From NCBI RefSeq assembly GCF_000317145.1, contig NC_019697.1:6127889-6191888 (forward strand): a stretch of DNA of 64,000 nucleotides, in the 5' to 3' direction. Positions 9,182 to 17,701 of this stretch are shown piece after piece. The DNA is from Chamaesiphon minutus PCC 6605. GTDB taxonomy: Bacteria; Cyanobacteriota; Cyanobacteriia; Cyanobacteriales; Chamaesiphonaceae. The translations under genes were made by a program, and so were the position numbers. Positions within the stretch are counted from its first letter, which is position 1; each line of letters begins with the position of its first letter. The notes beneath the pieces are model-generated. The model had not been told where the DNA came from, made no database searches, and saw only the letters and a list, made by a program, of their open reading frames with translations.

Positions 9182-9475
9182 TTACAAGACTTTGATGCAG
9201 CCATTTTTAATTTCAATTTTGGAATCATCGGTAATATCAACTTTCCCACATGAAGTCTCGATAACAGCTTTTCTGCCACTACCTTGAATAGTGGAAGCCG
9301 ATGTTGTGCTACCGTTAAATGTTACTTCTTTAGTCATTCCATCCATTTGGACTTTGAAGACGTATTTTTGCGATTCTTTATTATAATATTTGATATAAAC
9401 ACTAGCAAAGGAAGAACTTGGAAGTAGCAGGATCGGCATTGCGATTAGCGACGCGAGCAAGAATGCTTTTTTCAT
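9182..9475 (-). CDS. small secreted hypothetical protein
   Basis: The 97-aa protein has a clear signal peptide: KK, a 15-residue hydrophobic core, then a Ser-rich c-region ending SSSFAS with a likely cut after FA near residue 24. The mature part is about 72 residues, beta-rich, with two cysteines (ETSCGK and KNGCIK) that could form a disulfide. No family is recognised. It has its own apparent terminator and no close partner gene. Confidence 0.6.
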   Translation of the reverse strand: MKKAFLLASLIAMPILLLPSSSFASVYIKYYNKESQKYVFKVQMDGMTKEVTFNGSTTSASTIQGSGRKAVIETSCGKVDITDDSKIEIKNGCIKVL

Positions 9476-9591
9476 ACGTAATTTTCGCGATTTTCAAAAT
9501 CGTTATTAAGTCAAGTATGAATATATTTTAATCTTCATTTTTTGATTTTAAATCCGCGATTCTACGGATATTTGTAACGATCGACTATCGA

Positions 9592-10275
9592 TTAACGAAC
9601 GCTCATCATTTCCTGAAGCTGACGCAGCCGCGTTGCGGAAAGACGTCGATCGCACTGTGTAAATCTTCGAGTATCTTTGGTAAAGCGTACTGCTTCAAAT
9701 CGACATTGCTGCAAGCGATAGCGATGCCAATAGACTCGATCGGAGCTATTGTTTGATTCAACCTCTACTAACTTTGAAGAGATATCTATTGCTGTCAAAT
9801 GTTGAAGATCGGCAATACGATCGAGCGTTACATTACTCAGACAATTATGATAGAGTAACGGTACCATCGAACCATTACCAAATGGCTCGATTACTTCTTG
9901 ACAATGCGCCGACCGAAACTGAAGCCAAGTTTTTTCTGTAATTGCTAGTCGTGCGCGATCGCGAGGAGAAATTTGACGCGATAGCTTTCGATAGATGCTT
10001 GATTTTAACTTATCCACATTTGTCGAGCGCGCGATCGCGCAACGATTGAGCGCAAGTTGTCCGGTATCGACACAATTCGATGGTGGAACTAACGATTCAG
10101 CCCGGACAATAGTCGGGTTTAGTCCAATTTTCATCGCTACAATCGCAGCCAAGATCGCCAATCCAAAACTCAAAAATCGCACGCACAACTTAACCAGATT
10201 GAAAAAACTGCTCCTAATTAATGCTTCACGTTCGATCGCGATTATTTCGGAGGAGTTGCCGAATTGCCCGCGCAT
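9592..10275 (-). CDS. exported LprI/DUF1311-like protein
   Basis: The 227-aa protein has a membrane or signal segment at about residues 32-52. It then has a domain with the LprI/DUF1311 pattern: NCVDTGQLALNRCA, a long helix with ITEKTWLQFRSAHCQEV, then GSMVPLLYHNCLSNVTLDRI. Four cysteines sit at the family positions. LprI of Mycobacterium inhibits lysozyme, but most family members are uncharacterised. A C-terminal extra 60 residues carry two further cysteines. The gene ends 117 bases upstream of the secreted 97-aa protein gene on the same strand; the two might be linked in export or envelope roles. Confidence 0.65.
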   Translation of the reverse strand: MRGQFGNSSEIIAIEREALIRSSFFNLVKLCVRFLSFGLAILAAIVAMKIGLNPTIVRAESLVPPSNCVDTGQLALNRCAIARSTNVDKLKSSIYRKLSRQISPRDRARLAITEKTWLQFRSAHCQEVIEPFGNGSMVPLLYHNCLSNVTLDRIADLQHLTAIDISSKLVEVESNNSSDRVYWHRYRLQQCRFEAVRFTKDTRRFTQCDRRLSATRLRQLQEMMSVR

Positions 10276-10316
10276 TGTTTAGAGCGACCAATACTTCTTT
10301 TGTTAATCTTAAAAAT

Positions 10317-10383
10317 AGCTAGTAGTCTACGGCGCAAATAAGGTTACTATTTTGCGGGGAGCGGGGAGCGGGGAGCGGGGAGC
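10317..10383. repeat. CAAAATAGTAAC repeat plus GGGGAGC heptamers, inverted copy
   Basis: The compound repeat of 1329-1405 occurs here in the opposite orientation, with GTAGTCTACGGCGCAAATAA leading into GGTTACTATTTTG and four GGGGAGC units (about 10356-10383). A GACAA tandem follows to about 10405. Confidence 0.7.
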
Positions 10384-10551
10384 GAGACAAGACAAGACAA
10401 GACAGACAGGCGGACTTCGAGGGCTAGCTGCGATTTCAATCGTCAGCAGTTCTGAAGCTGGGTGCGAAAAATCTTAATTTCGATCGCACGACGATTGAGA
10501 AATGCTATAACAATCTGGGGCACTTTGCTCGATCCTCACCCGCAACCATTC

Positions 10552-11178
10552 ATGACCGATACACCCAGCCTCATCTCACCCACACCCACGACGATCGCGC
10601 ACGATCGATCTCCACTTATCCTTGGTATTATGGCATCGGGAAGCGGTACTAACTTTGAAGCAGTCGCCCGATCGATCGCTAGTGGTAATTTAAATGCTAA
10701 GATCGCCGTCTTGATTCATAATAAGCCAGGAATTAAAGCGATCGATCGCGCGCACCAGCACGGTATCCCCACCGTATTTCTCGATCATCGCAATTATCCC
10801 ACCCGCGAAGAACTCGATCGAGCGATCGTCGATACTTTTCAGGCTCATCAGGTAGAATTCGTGGTGATGGCTGGCTGGATGCGAGTGATTACCCAAATAT
10901 TAATCGATGATTTTCCCTCGCGAATTATCAATATTCACCCCAGTTTACTACCCAGTTTCCCAGGCATTCACGCGATCGAGCAAGCCCTCGCTGCAAAAGT
11001 CAAAATTACTGGCTGCACGGTACATTTAGTCAGTCTCGAAGTCGATGCTGGGCCGATTCTCGTTCAAGCTGCCGTGCCAGTTTTAGCCGACGACACGGCT
11101 GAAACGCTGCACGCACGGGTGCAAATTCAGGAGCATCTAATTCTACCGCAAGCGATCGAAATCTTAGCCCATCAATGA
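10552..11178 (+). CDS. purN: phosphoribosylglycinamide formyltransferase (purN)
   Basis: The enzyme makes formyl-GAR from GAR and 10-formyl-THF in purine synthesis. The protein (208 aa from ATG 10552) has the N-terminal LGIMASGSGTNFEA phosphate-binding segment and MAGWMRVIT. It also has the formyltransferase signature around IINIHPSLLPSFPG with the catalytic Asn-His pair, and the Asp loop in VDAGPILVQAAVPV. A GTG start at 10462 would add 30 unusual residues. The extension is not needed for the fold, so I prefer the ATG. Confidence 0.95.
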   Translation: MTDTPSLISPTPTTIAHDRSPLILGIMASGSGTNFEAVARSIASGNLNAKIAVLIHNKPGIKAIDRAHQHGIPTVFLDHRNYPTREELDRAIVDTFQAHQVEFVVMAGWMRVITQILIDDFPSRIINIHPSLLPSFPGIHAIEQALAAKVKITGCTVHLVSLEVDAGPILVQAAVPVLADDTAETLHARVQIQEHLILPQAIEILAHQ

Positions 11179-11241
11179 TATTAGGGAAGATAATTCGGCG
11201 TGAATTAATTCAGGGCTAATTTTCTAGAAGAGGCGATGTTT

Positions 11242-11931
11242 CTAGCACCAAGATTGCTCTCCGGGTGGGTTGTGCAACAACTCACGAATATTGGCTTCGA
11301 TAACTCGATAGCCGACATTGCCATTGAGTCGCTGTCGTCCTTCATTAAAAATCAGCGTGGGGCTGACTGTAACTGTATGCTCTTTTGCTAGGTCAAAATC
11401 TTTAGATAACCGAGCGTATGCCGCACCACTATCAATTCGATCTTGAATTAGATCGATCGGTAATCCTAATTTTTTAGCAATTGCAAATTGCACCTGGCGA
11501 TCGGAAATATCCGCTAGCTCAGTAAAAAATGCCGATCGAAATTCCCAAGTTGCTTTTTCAAATACCCGTGCCGATTTATCTACCAAACCATCGATTTCTA
11601 GTAGTTGAATCGCATGGAGAAACAAATGACAAGATGTCGAAGAAGCTGGCGTCACCTGCGTCCACACATCGGGATGAACGGTAATATGGTCGAAATTGCG
11701 CGCAGCAGCCAGAACGTGCGCGCTATATCCTGCCAATCCACCGCGATCTTGCCATCGCTGCTCCAACTTTTCACGAGCGTTACCAAAGACGGGGACAAAG
11801 TGGTGCTCGATGTCGATCTTGTCTTGAAAAGTTGCTTGCAACTCATCCAAACGCACCTGTGCGATATAAGCCCAAACGCACAGAGCATCAGAAAAATAAA
11901 TAATCCGAATTGGTTCCATAACGGTGCCCAT
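11242..11931 (-). CDS. DsbA-family thioredoxin-fold protein (FrnE/HCCA isomerase-like)
   Basis: The 229-aa protein has the DsbA/2-hydroxychromene-2-carboxylate isomerase layout. The first strand is IRIIYFSDALCVWAYIAQ, a helical insertion follows, then the cis-proline loop VSPTLIFNEGRQRLNGNVGY. The usual CxxC is replaced by CVWA, so it keeps one active-site cysteine and cannot form the normal disulfide. It has no signal peptide and is probably cytosolic. It may act in glutathione- or mixed-disulfide chemistry. A second ATG at 11919 is an equally good start. Confidence 0.75.
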   Translation of the reverse strand: MGTVMEPIRIIYFSDALCVWAYIAQVRLDELQATFQDKIDIEHHFVPVFGNAREKLEQRWQDRGGLAGYSAHVLAAARNFDHITVHPDVWTQVTPASSTSCHLFLHAIQLLEIDGLVDKSARVFEKATWEFRSAFFTELADISDRQVQFAIAKKLGLPIDLIQDRIDSGAAYARLSKDFDLAKEHTVTVSPTLIFNEGRQRLNGNVGYRVIEANIRELLHNPPGEQSWC

Positions 11932-12066
11932 TAGTAACGCAAGTTGCTAGTGATTGTTTGTTGGCGATCGAAGGCTTTAAAGATTAGGTATTATGCGTTA
12001 GCGGCACCTCTACGCCCATGAATATTCCCTAAAGTCTAAAGCCTAATCCTCCCAAATGACGGGCGA

Positions 12067-13200
12067 TTAAAAATCTACACCTCTACGCAAATCTACACCT
12101 CGATCGGCATAATGTTTGTGACAGATCATTTCGGAGTGGACGCTGGCAATATTAAAGTAGGCGGGTGTATTAAAGCAGCGTCCGGTAATAATTATCTGAG
12201 TATCTTGCGGCTTATTCACGAGGCTGCGAACGATCGGTTCTTGATCGAGGAGATCGAGGTCTACAGTGGGGTTTAATTCGTCGAGAATGATGGTCTTATA
12301 GAGTCCAGATGCAATCGCACTACTAGCGATTTCCCAGCCCCTTTGTGCCTCGATATAGTCGATATCTTGTTGTTTGCCCCGCCAGACGATCGTATCGCCA
12401 CCACAGCGATGGCGATCGACTAGTTGCGGATAACTTTTCTTTAAAGCATCGATCGCGGCATCTTCAGTGTAGCCACTACCGCCCTTGAGCCACTGGACGA
12501 TTAGCACGCGATGGGATTCGTCTTGACTGATACCTTTGCCGATCGCTTGCAGAGCTTTACCCAGCGCACTGGTAGACTTACCTTTACCATCCCCTGTATA
12601 AATTTCAATCCCTTCAATCCCCTGCGCTGCGGCTTCGGGATGATAGTGAGCCTTCATCTCAGAATGGAGATCGGCAATCTCGATTAGCTGTGCGGGTGCA
12701 TCGCGCCCAGTGACGATAACTTCGAGGTGAGCGGGTTTCGATTGCAAAATTTCGACGACTTCGGCAATCGGGAGTAAACCTAAGTCGAGAGTGGGGCTGA
12801 GTTCGTCCAGAACGATGACAGAATATAGATCTGAATAGATCGCACCTTTAGCCACCGTCCACGCACGATGGGCTTCGGCTCGATCGAAATCGGTCACTTC
12901 CTCTTTACCAAAATATTCAGATCGCCCAGTTCTGACTCGATCGATCAAATGCGGGAAACTCTTTCTCAATGCCGCGATCGCCGCATCTTCATCATAATCG
13001 CGTTCGGAGCCTTTCAAGAACTGAAGTAATAAAATCCGCGTATCCGCACCTGCTTCAATCCCCAACCCGATCGATCTCAATACTACCCCTAGTGCTGCTT
13101 GAGATTTCCCCTTCCCCGCCCCATCGTAGACGTGAATTTGTCCTACCGCACGTTCTTTCCGCTTGGTTGCCGTGCGAATCCCAATCCCAACTCTAGTCAC
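12067..13200 (-). CDS. double-domain cob(I)yrinic acid adenosyltransferase-like protein (BtuR/CobO)
   Basis: The 377-aa protein contains two BtuR/CobO P-loop domains in tandem. The first starts near residue 20 (VYDGAGKGKSQAALG, later VIVLDELSPTLDLGL). The second starts near 200 (IYTGDGKGKSTSALG, later IILDELNPTVDLDLL). Each has its own Walker A, the DEL(S/N)PT strand and the TGRxxP segment. Single-domain BtuR enzymes of about 190 residues adenosylate cobalt in corrinoids. The start is GTG at 13200. It lies far from the cobalt-uptake operon at 36.8-39.5 kb, but the two may serve the same pathway. Confidence 0.85.
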   Translation of the reverse strand: MTRVGIGIRTATKRKERAVGQIHVYDGAGKGKSQAALGVVLRSIGLGIEAGADTRILLLQFLKGSERDYDEDAAIAALRKSFPHLIDRVRTGRSEYFGKEEVTDFDRAEAHRAWTVAKGAIYSDLYSVIVLDELSPTLDLGLLPIAEVVEILQSKPAHLEVIVTGRDAPAQLIEIADLHSEMKAHYHPEAAAQGIEGIEIYTGDGKGKSTSALGKALQAIGKGISQDESHRVLIVQWLKGGSGYTEDAAIDALKKSYPQLVDRHRCGGDTIVWRGKQQDIDYIEAQRGWEIASSAIASGLYKTIILDELNPTVDLDLLDQEPIVRSLVNKPQDTQIIITGRCFNTPAYFNIASVHSEMICHKHYADRGVDLRRGVDF

Positions 13201-13503
13201 TGATTTTTACTCCCAATCGATCGATAATATCGGCATTTGCTGCTCGTCTATCTTACAACAAGGTCTTGGATGTCGAGGGAAAATGTTTGAGGGGGGAGCG
13301 GGGAGCACTTCGACTACGCTCAGTGTAAGCGGGGGAGATGGGGAGATGGGGAGAACGCAGTTCCAATCCAAAATCCAAAATCCTGCTTGGTGCAACACAT
13401 GTGGCGGAAACCTCCGCGCGATTGCATCCGCAAAATCCAAAATCTCCAGAGGGTTGTTTATAATAGCGTTAACATTTGCTCGCTCGATCGCCACATTATT
13501 ACT
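13201..13503. other. intergenic region made largely of repeats
   Basis: This gap between the btuR-like gene and avtA holds a GGGGAGC run (about 13291-13306) interrupted by the 24-bp element at 13307-13330. GGGGAGAT units follow. Next come CCAAAATCC-type units and a short palindrome GCGGAAACCTCCGC (13401-13414). The avtA promoter should lie near 13440-13500. Confidence 0.5.
13307..13330. repeat. 24-bp dispersed element (ACTTCGACT... family), intergenic copy
   Basis: The 24 bases start ACTTCGACTACGCTCAG and end AAGC. They split a GGGGAGC heptamer run, with GGGGAGC on the left and GGGGGAGAT on the right, so this looks like an insertion into a pre-existing array. Close relatives are at 17378-17401 and 17702-17725. 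Confidence 0.75.
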
Positions 13504-14775
13504 ATGAACCTCGCACTATCTCAAGTCGGTAATCAAATGTCTAATTTGACTGGCGTTCGCGCCATTATGAAAGACATTCAGGAAACTCTCGCCGCCAGAA
13601 AAGGTGAAGAATTTATCAATCTCAGTGCGGGTAATCCGGTGATTTTACCTGAGATCGAGCAAATGTGGCGAGATTATACCCATGAGTTGTTAGATAGCAA
13701 AGATTATGGCGAGGTTGTCTGTCGGTATGGTTCGAGTCAGGGCTATCAACCATTAATCGATGCGATCGTTAATGATTTTAATCATCGCTACGGCCTCAAT
13801 TTGACCGCTAGAAACGTCTTAATTACTCCTGGCAGTCAAAGTTTATATTTCTATGCAATGAATGCTTTTGGCGGCACTACAGCGGCGGGGCAGATGAAGC
13901 AAGTAGTTTTACCGCTGAGTCCCGATTATACGGGTTACGGTGGGATGGCGATTGCCCCAGAGTCAGTCTTGGCCTACAAGCCAACTTTAGATACAGACGC
14001 CGCCAATCATAGTTTTAAATATCGTCCCGATTTCAGTCAGCTCCAAATTGGCGAAGATACTGGTTGCGTCCTTTTTTCTCGTCCTTGTAATCCCACGGGT
14101 AATGTTTTGACAGATGAAGAAGTTCAAAAAATTGCCGCACTTGCTGCTAATTACGATGCACCAGTACTGATCGATTCGGCTTATGCACCACCATTTCCCA
14201 GTCTAAATTTCACCGAAATGACCCCGATCTTTGGGGACAATATCTTGCACTGCATGAGTCTTTCTAAAGCCGGATTACCTGGCGAACGCATCGGCATTGC
14301 CTTGGGTAGTGAAAAATTCATCGGCATTTTGGAATCCTTCCAAACCAACATGTGCATCCACTCGTCTCGCTATGGACAAGCGATCGCGGCTAAAGCGATT
14401 GCTAGCGGTCGATTGGCAGATTTAGCAACAACAGTCATTCGCCCTTATTACCAACACAAATTTACCGTTTTAGAATCCGGATTAGCCAAGTTCATGCCCC
14501 AGGATCTGCCCTGGTTTCTCCATCGCGGTGAAGGGGCAATTTTTGCCTGGATGTGGTTCCAAGATCTGCCGATAACTGATTGGGAGTTATATCAAGCTCT
14601 CAAACAAGTCGGGATCATCGTCGTACCGGGTAATTCGTTCTTCCCCGGATTGCGCGAAGATTGGGCGCACAAGCACCAATGTATTCGGATCAGTCTCACA
14701 GCTAGCGATACGGATATCGATACCGCGATGGAGCGTTTAGCCACCGTTGTGACGCAAGTTTATCGGGGGAAGTAG
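13504..14775 (+). CDS. avtA: valine-pyruvate transaminase-like aminotransferase
   Basis: The 423-aa protein (ATG 13504) is a fold-type I PLP aminotransferase most like AvtA, which exchanges valine and pyruvate with 2-oxoisovalerate and alanine. Visible parts are LSQVGNQMSNLTGVRAIMKD and FINLSAGNP, the glycine-rich YGSSQGYQPL and RPCNPTGNVL. The Schiff-base lysine is in MSLSKAGLPGERIG, and GLREDWAHKHQCIRISL lies near the C-terminus. A longer frame starting at 13387 runs through repeat DNA and is rejected. It stands alone, with its own upstream region. Confidence 0.88.
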   Translation: MNLALSQVGNQMSNLTGVRAIMKDIQETLAARKGEEFINLSAGNPVILPEIEQMWRDYTHELLDSKDYGEVVCRYGSSQGYQPLIDAIVNDFNHRYGLNLTARNVLITPGSQSLYFYAMNAFGGTTAAGQMKQVVLPLSPDYTGYGGMAIAPESVLAYKPTLDTDAANHSFKYRPDFSQLQIGEDTGCVLFSRPCNPTGNVLTDEEVQKIAALAANYDAPVLIDSAYAPPFPSLNFTEMTPIFGDNILHCMSLSKAGLPGERIGIALGSEKFIGILESFQTNMCIHSSRYGQAIAAKAIASGRLADLATTVIRPYYQHKFTVLESGLAKFMPQDLPWFLHRGEGAIFAWMWFQDLPITDWELYQALKQVGIIVVPGNSFFPGLREDWAHKHQCIRISLTASDTDIDTAMERLATVVTQVYRGK

Positions 14776-14894
14776 GGAATAATCGTAGGTTGGGTAGAGC
14801 AACTTGTGCCGATCGTAGTGAAGTAATCCAAACCTCACAGCCTCGATCTCGATCGCTATTGTCAGGCTTCAAGTAGTCTGTAGACAATGGCTCG

Positions 14895-14916
14895 TTCGCG
14901 TAGCGTACCGTAGGTA
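14895..14916 (+). repeat. 22-bp element inserted at TCG^ATCG, copy 1
   Basis: The 22 bases start TTCGCGTAGCGTACCG and end GGTA. They are flanked by CTCG on the left and ATCGAAC on the right. Removing them would leave CTCGATCGAAC, a typical local HIP-like motif. Sister copies are at 15710, 16092, 17780 and 19857. Confidence 0.7.
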
Positions 14917-14948
14917 ATCGAACTAGCCGATCGATGGTAATAAATCCT

Positions 14949-15524
14949 ATGCCAGCATACCGCCGTGCTAATATCCCTGGCAGCACTGTATTTCTCACTC
15001 TCATTACTTACCAACGACGTAAGTTATTTCTCAACCCCACCAATATCGACAGCTTGAGACAGGCTTGCGCGATCGTCATGGCAGAGAAACCTTTCGCGAT
15101 GGATGCTGCCGTTATTTTACCCGAACACATTCATTTTTTGTGGACGCTACCACCTGACGATCCCGATTATTCTTATCGTGTCGGACGGATGAAGGTGTTA
15201 TTTACTCGTGCTTTGCGTGGGGCAAATAATTTACCGGAGGATGTCTGTGAGTCGCGCAAGAAGCATCGGGAATCGGATGTTTGGCAAAGAAGGTTTTACG
15301 AGCATACGATTCGCGATGAGGTGGATCTTCGCAAACATTTGGATTATTTACATTTCAATCCGGTGAAGCATGGGTTGGTGAAATGCGTTCATGATTGGGA
15401 GTATTCAAGTTTTCATCGCGGGGTGAAGCGGGGCGAGTACGATGTAAAGTGGGGTTGTCAATGCGGGGATAATAATTTCACACCACAAGTCGCAAGTTTA
15501 ATGAATTTAGAAATGGGTGAATAA
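14949..15524 (+). CDS. REP-associated tyrosine transposase (RAYT)
   Basis: The 191-aa protein (ATG 14949; another ATG at 14934 is possible) is an IS200/IS605-like HUH Y1 transposase of the RAYT type. It starts YRRANIPGSTVFLTLITY and has the metal-binding HIHFLW motif near residue 60. The RAYT signature follows: VWQRRFYEHTIRDEVDLRKH, then YLHFNPVKHGLV. RAYTs are single-copy domesticated transposases thought to mobilise REP palindromes. An array of REP-like palindromes starts 12 bases after the stop, which supports the call. Confidence 0.92.
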   Translation: MPAYRRANIPGSTVFLTLITYQRRKLFLNPTNIDSLRQACAIVMAEKPFAMDAAVILPEHIHFLWTLPPDDPDYSYRVGRMKVLFTRALRGANNLPEDVCESRKKHRESDVWQRRFYEHTIRDEVDLRKHLDYLHFNPVKHGLVKCVHDWEYSSFHRGVKRGEYDVKWGCQCGDNNFTPQVASLMNLEMGE

Positions 15525-15709
15525 GATTAAAATCATGTAGGGTGGGCACTGCCCACCATCACCATTGTCGATTTAGCAAGATAAGTATTTGGAGCGATTA
15601 TCTTTCAGACAGGCTGTGCCTAACGGCAGGCTATCGCCAACGCTAACGAGAGTGAAACAATGCAGTATTTTTTGGTTTAAGCTCGATCGATTAGTGTAGA
15701 GATTATTCG

Positions 15710-15731
15710 ATCGCATAGCGTACCGGAGGTA
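15710..15731 (+). repeat. 22-bp element inserted at TCG^ATCG, copy 2
   Basis: The element aligns with copy 1 (core GCATAGCGTACCGGAGGTA). Flanks are TATTCG and ATCGAATT; joining them restores TATTCGATCGAATT. It lies in the first module of the REP array. Confidence 0.65.
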
Positions 15732-16091
15732 ATCGAATTAAATAGTACCATTATCAAATTAGTAATATAAATATTTGGATTTATTTAATATCGATCGATT
15801 ATTGTAGAGATTGCTCGATCGAACAGTTTAGATGCTTATTGCTTCGGCTATACATGTGCTGTGGGCAGTGCCCACCCTACTAGCTCTGCACACCAACAAT
15901 ATTTTCAATTTAAGAAGATAAATATTTGGGTGTTTAATATCAATCGATCGGTGAAGGGATTACTCGATCGCATAACGTAGGCGATCGATAAAGCAGTCAA
16001 TTTAGATTATTGAATATTGCGTAGGGTGGGCAGTGCCCACCAACTTCAATCTCAATTTAGCAAGCCAAATATTTGGGTATTTAATATCGAT

Positions 16092-16113
16092 TGCCTACGG
16101 CACGCTTTGCGAA
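16092..16113 (-). repeat. 22-bp element inserted at TCG^ATCG, copy 3, inverted
   Basis: On the minus strand the element starts TTCGCAAAGCGTGCCG and ends GGCA. The flanks ATATCGAT and CGATTAG join to ATATCGATCGATTAG, which is the sequence seen at the same place in module 2 of the array (about 15785). This provides an internal 'empty site'. Confidence 0.75.
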
Positions 16114-16162
16114 CGATTAGTGAAGAGAATGCGATCGATAAAAGCAGTTTAAATTCTTTTGG

Positions 16163-16750
16163 CTACGGCTCTACATGTGCTGTGGGCAGTGCCCACCCTA
16201 CGTTTCTGAGCAATTCTCCATTGGGGAGAGTAATTTGTCCACAGGGAATACTCTTAATATCAAAACCAATAGCACCAGTCAAGTCAGCAGGACCCAAAAC
16301 AGTTTCATCATCAGCGATAATACCTTCCAAACAGGCACTTTTCATATTGACACCATTGAAAGTAGCTCTATTCATGTTGACTCCACGAAGGTTAGCCCCT
16401 TCAAAGTCAGAGTCATAGACAGTTCTCCTACAGAAGGTAGCTCCTTCCAAGTTAGCTCTTCGGAAATTACAGTTGGTAAGAACACTGGCTTCGAGAGAAG
16501 CTCTAGTCAAATCAGCACCCTCAAAGGTAACTTCGACAAATCCACAACCACCCAAGTTGACACCAACCAAATTAGCTCCACTGAAGTTAGCTTTAACAAA
16601 TTGGCAGTCTTGAAAGCTACATCTCCGTGGATCGACACTACTCAGATCAACACCACTCAAATCGATCCCTTCTTGAAACCAAATCTCAATGAAAGATCTT
16701 CTTCCAGCCTCGTAACTAGTCAACAATTCTTCAGCAGTCATCCTAGCCAT
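16163..16750 (-). CDS. pentapeptide-repeat protein with REP-derived C-terminus
   Basis: The 195-aa protein has a short N-terminal helix (AEELLTSYEAGRRSF) and then about 20 pentapeptides (FVKANFSGANLVGVNLGGC, FEGADLTRASLE, FEGANLRGVNMNRATF), forming a beta-helix. The last residues, VGWALPTAHVEP, are encoded by the REP palindrome at 16181-16201. The original C-terminus has therefore been replaced or extended by the repeat. The gene faces away from, and replaces the 5' end of, the decayed surface-protein gene starting at 16751. Confidence 0.8.
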   Translation of the reverse strand: MARMTAEELLTSYEAGRRSFIEIWFQEGIDLSGVDLSSVDPRRCSFQDCQFVKANFSGANLVGVNLGGCGFVEVTFEGADLTRASLEASVLTNCNFRRANLEGATFCRRTVYDSDFEGANLRGVNMNRATFNGVNMKSACLEGIIADDETVLGPADLTGAIGFDIKSIPCGQITLPNGELLRNVGWALPTAHVEP

Positions 16751-17377
16751 GGTAATACCTCTTTACTAACTAGCATCTATTCTACCGCCCAATCGATCTG
16801 GCATACCAAAACCTCCATCAACCTCGCCTTCGACATCACTAACCTCCCCACCGGACAACTAGCCGAAGCCACCATCACAGGCTACGACAACCTCGGTCGC
16901 CCCAACACTGCCACCATCACCATCGACGACGATGCCAACGGAGTCGGCTGGTTCATCGATAGTACACCACAGGATAATATCGAATTCACCGGAACAGACA
17001 TGTACTTCCAAGCCGCCCCCAACAGCGCAGCTTCCGGTAAATACGACCTCCTCACCACCATCCTCCACGAGATGGGACACACCCTCGGCATCATCAACGG
17101 CTACAGCGAATTCGACAAATACATCAAAGGTCGTCAATTCATTACCGACACCTTCACCGCCACCCTCACCCCTGACGGCTCCCACCTCGACACCACCTTC
17201 CATCCCTACGACCTCATGAACACCAGCCTCAAACCTGGCGTTCGCAAACTCCCATCAGCGTTAAACCTAGCGATGATTGATGCGATTAATTCGGGTGTCG
17301 GGGGTTGGGTGTCGGGTGTCGGTACGGTCAACCCTGCCCACCTCACCGCAGGTGCCCTCACCCTAGATCCCACCCAT

Positions 17378-17401
17378 ACTTCGACTACGCTCAGTACGAG
17401 C
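17378..17401 (+). repeat. 24-bp element inserted in frame, copy 2
   Basis: The insert begins ACTTCGACTACGCTCAG and starts exactly on a codon boundary of the surface-protein frame. It adds eight residues (TSTTLSTS). Without it the protein reads LDPTH-LTTNDTN. Confidence 0.75.
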
Positions 17402-17701
17402 CTCACCACCAACGACACCAACGTCACCCAGATCCAAGTTATCAACCAACCCACCCACGGTACTCTCACCCAAACCCCCGACGGCAAACTCACCTACCAA
17501 CCCGTTTCCACCTACGTCGGCAACGACAGCTTCACCTACCTCGGCTTTGGTAGCGACGGACAGATCTCCAACCTCGCCACCGTCAACCTGACAATTAATA
17601 ACCTCCCACCCACGATTCAAAGAATCGACATCCCCACCAATATTAAAGAAGGAACGATAACCACCCTCACCGCCACCGCCACCGACATTGGTAACGATCC
17701 C

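Larger units (their letters stand above)
15537..16201. repeat. REP palindromes and tandem ~150-bp modules next to the RAYT gene
   Basis: Four REP-like palindromes (GTGGGCASTGCCCAC core) lie at 15537-15557, 15860-15880, 16021-16041 and 16181-16201, alternating in orientation. Between and around them a degenerate module repeats four times. Its anchor AATATTTGG appears near 15583, 15770, 15920 and 16068, each followed by TTAATATCGATCGATTA-like and GTAGAGATTACTCGATCGCA-like segments. The first module is lengthened by a 51-bp repeat (15601-15651) shared with 59655-59705. The region has no gene until 16163. Confidence 0.8.

Noticed and set aside
15537-16201. Possible CRISPR array
   Set aside because: Repeat units are degenerate, 148-187 bp apart and contain palindromes in alternating orientation. 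There are no uniform spacers and no cas genes.
16175-16750. Ser/Thr-rich open frame on the plus strand leading into the surface-protein remnant
   Set aside because: It is the exact antisense of the pentapeptide gene. Pentapeptide repeats give open, Ser/Thr-rich antisense frames. Only the part after 16750 has real domain sequence.
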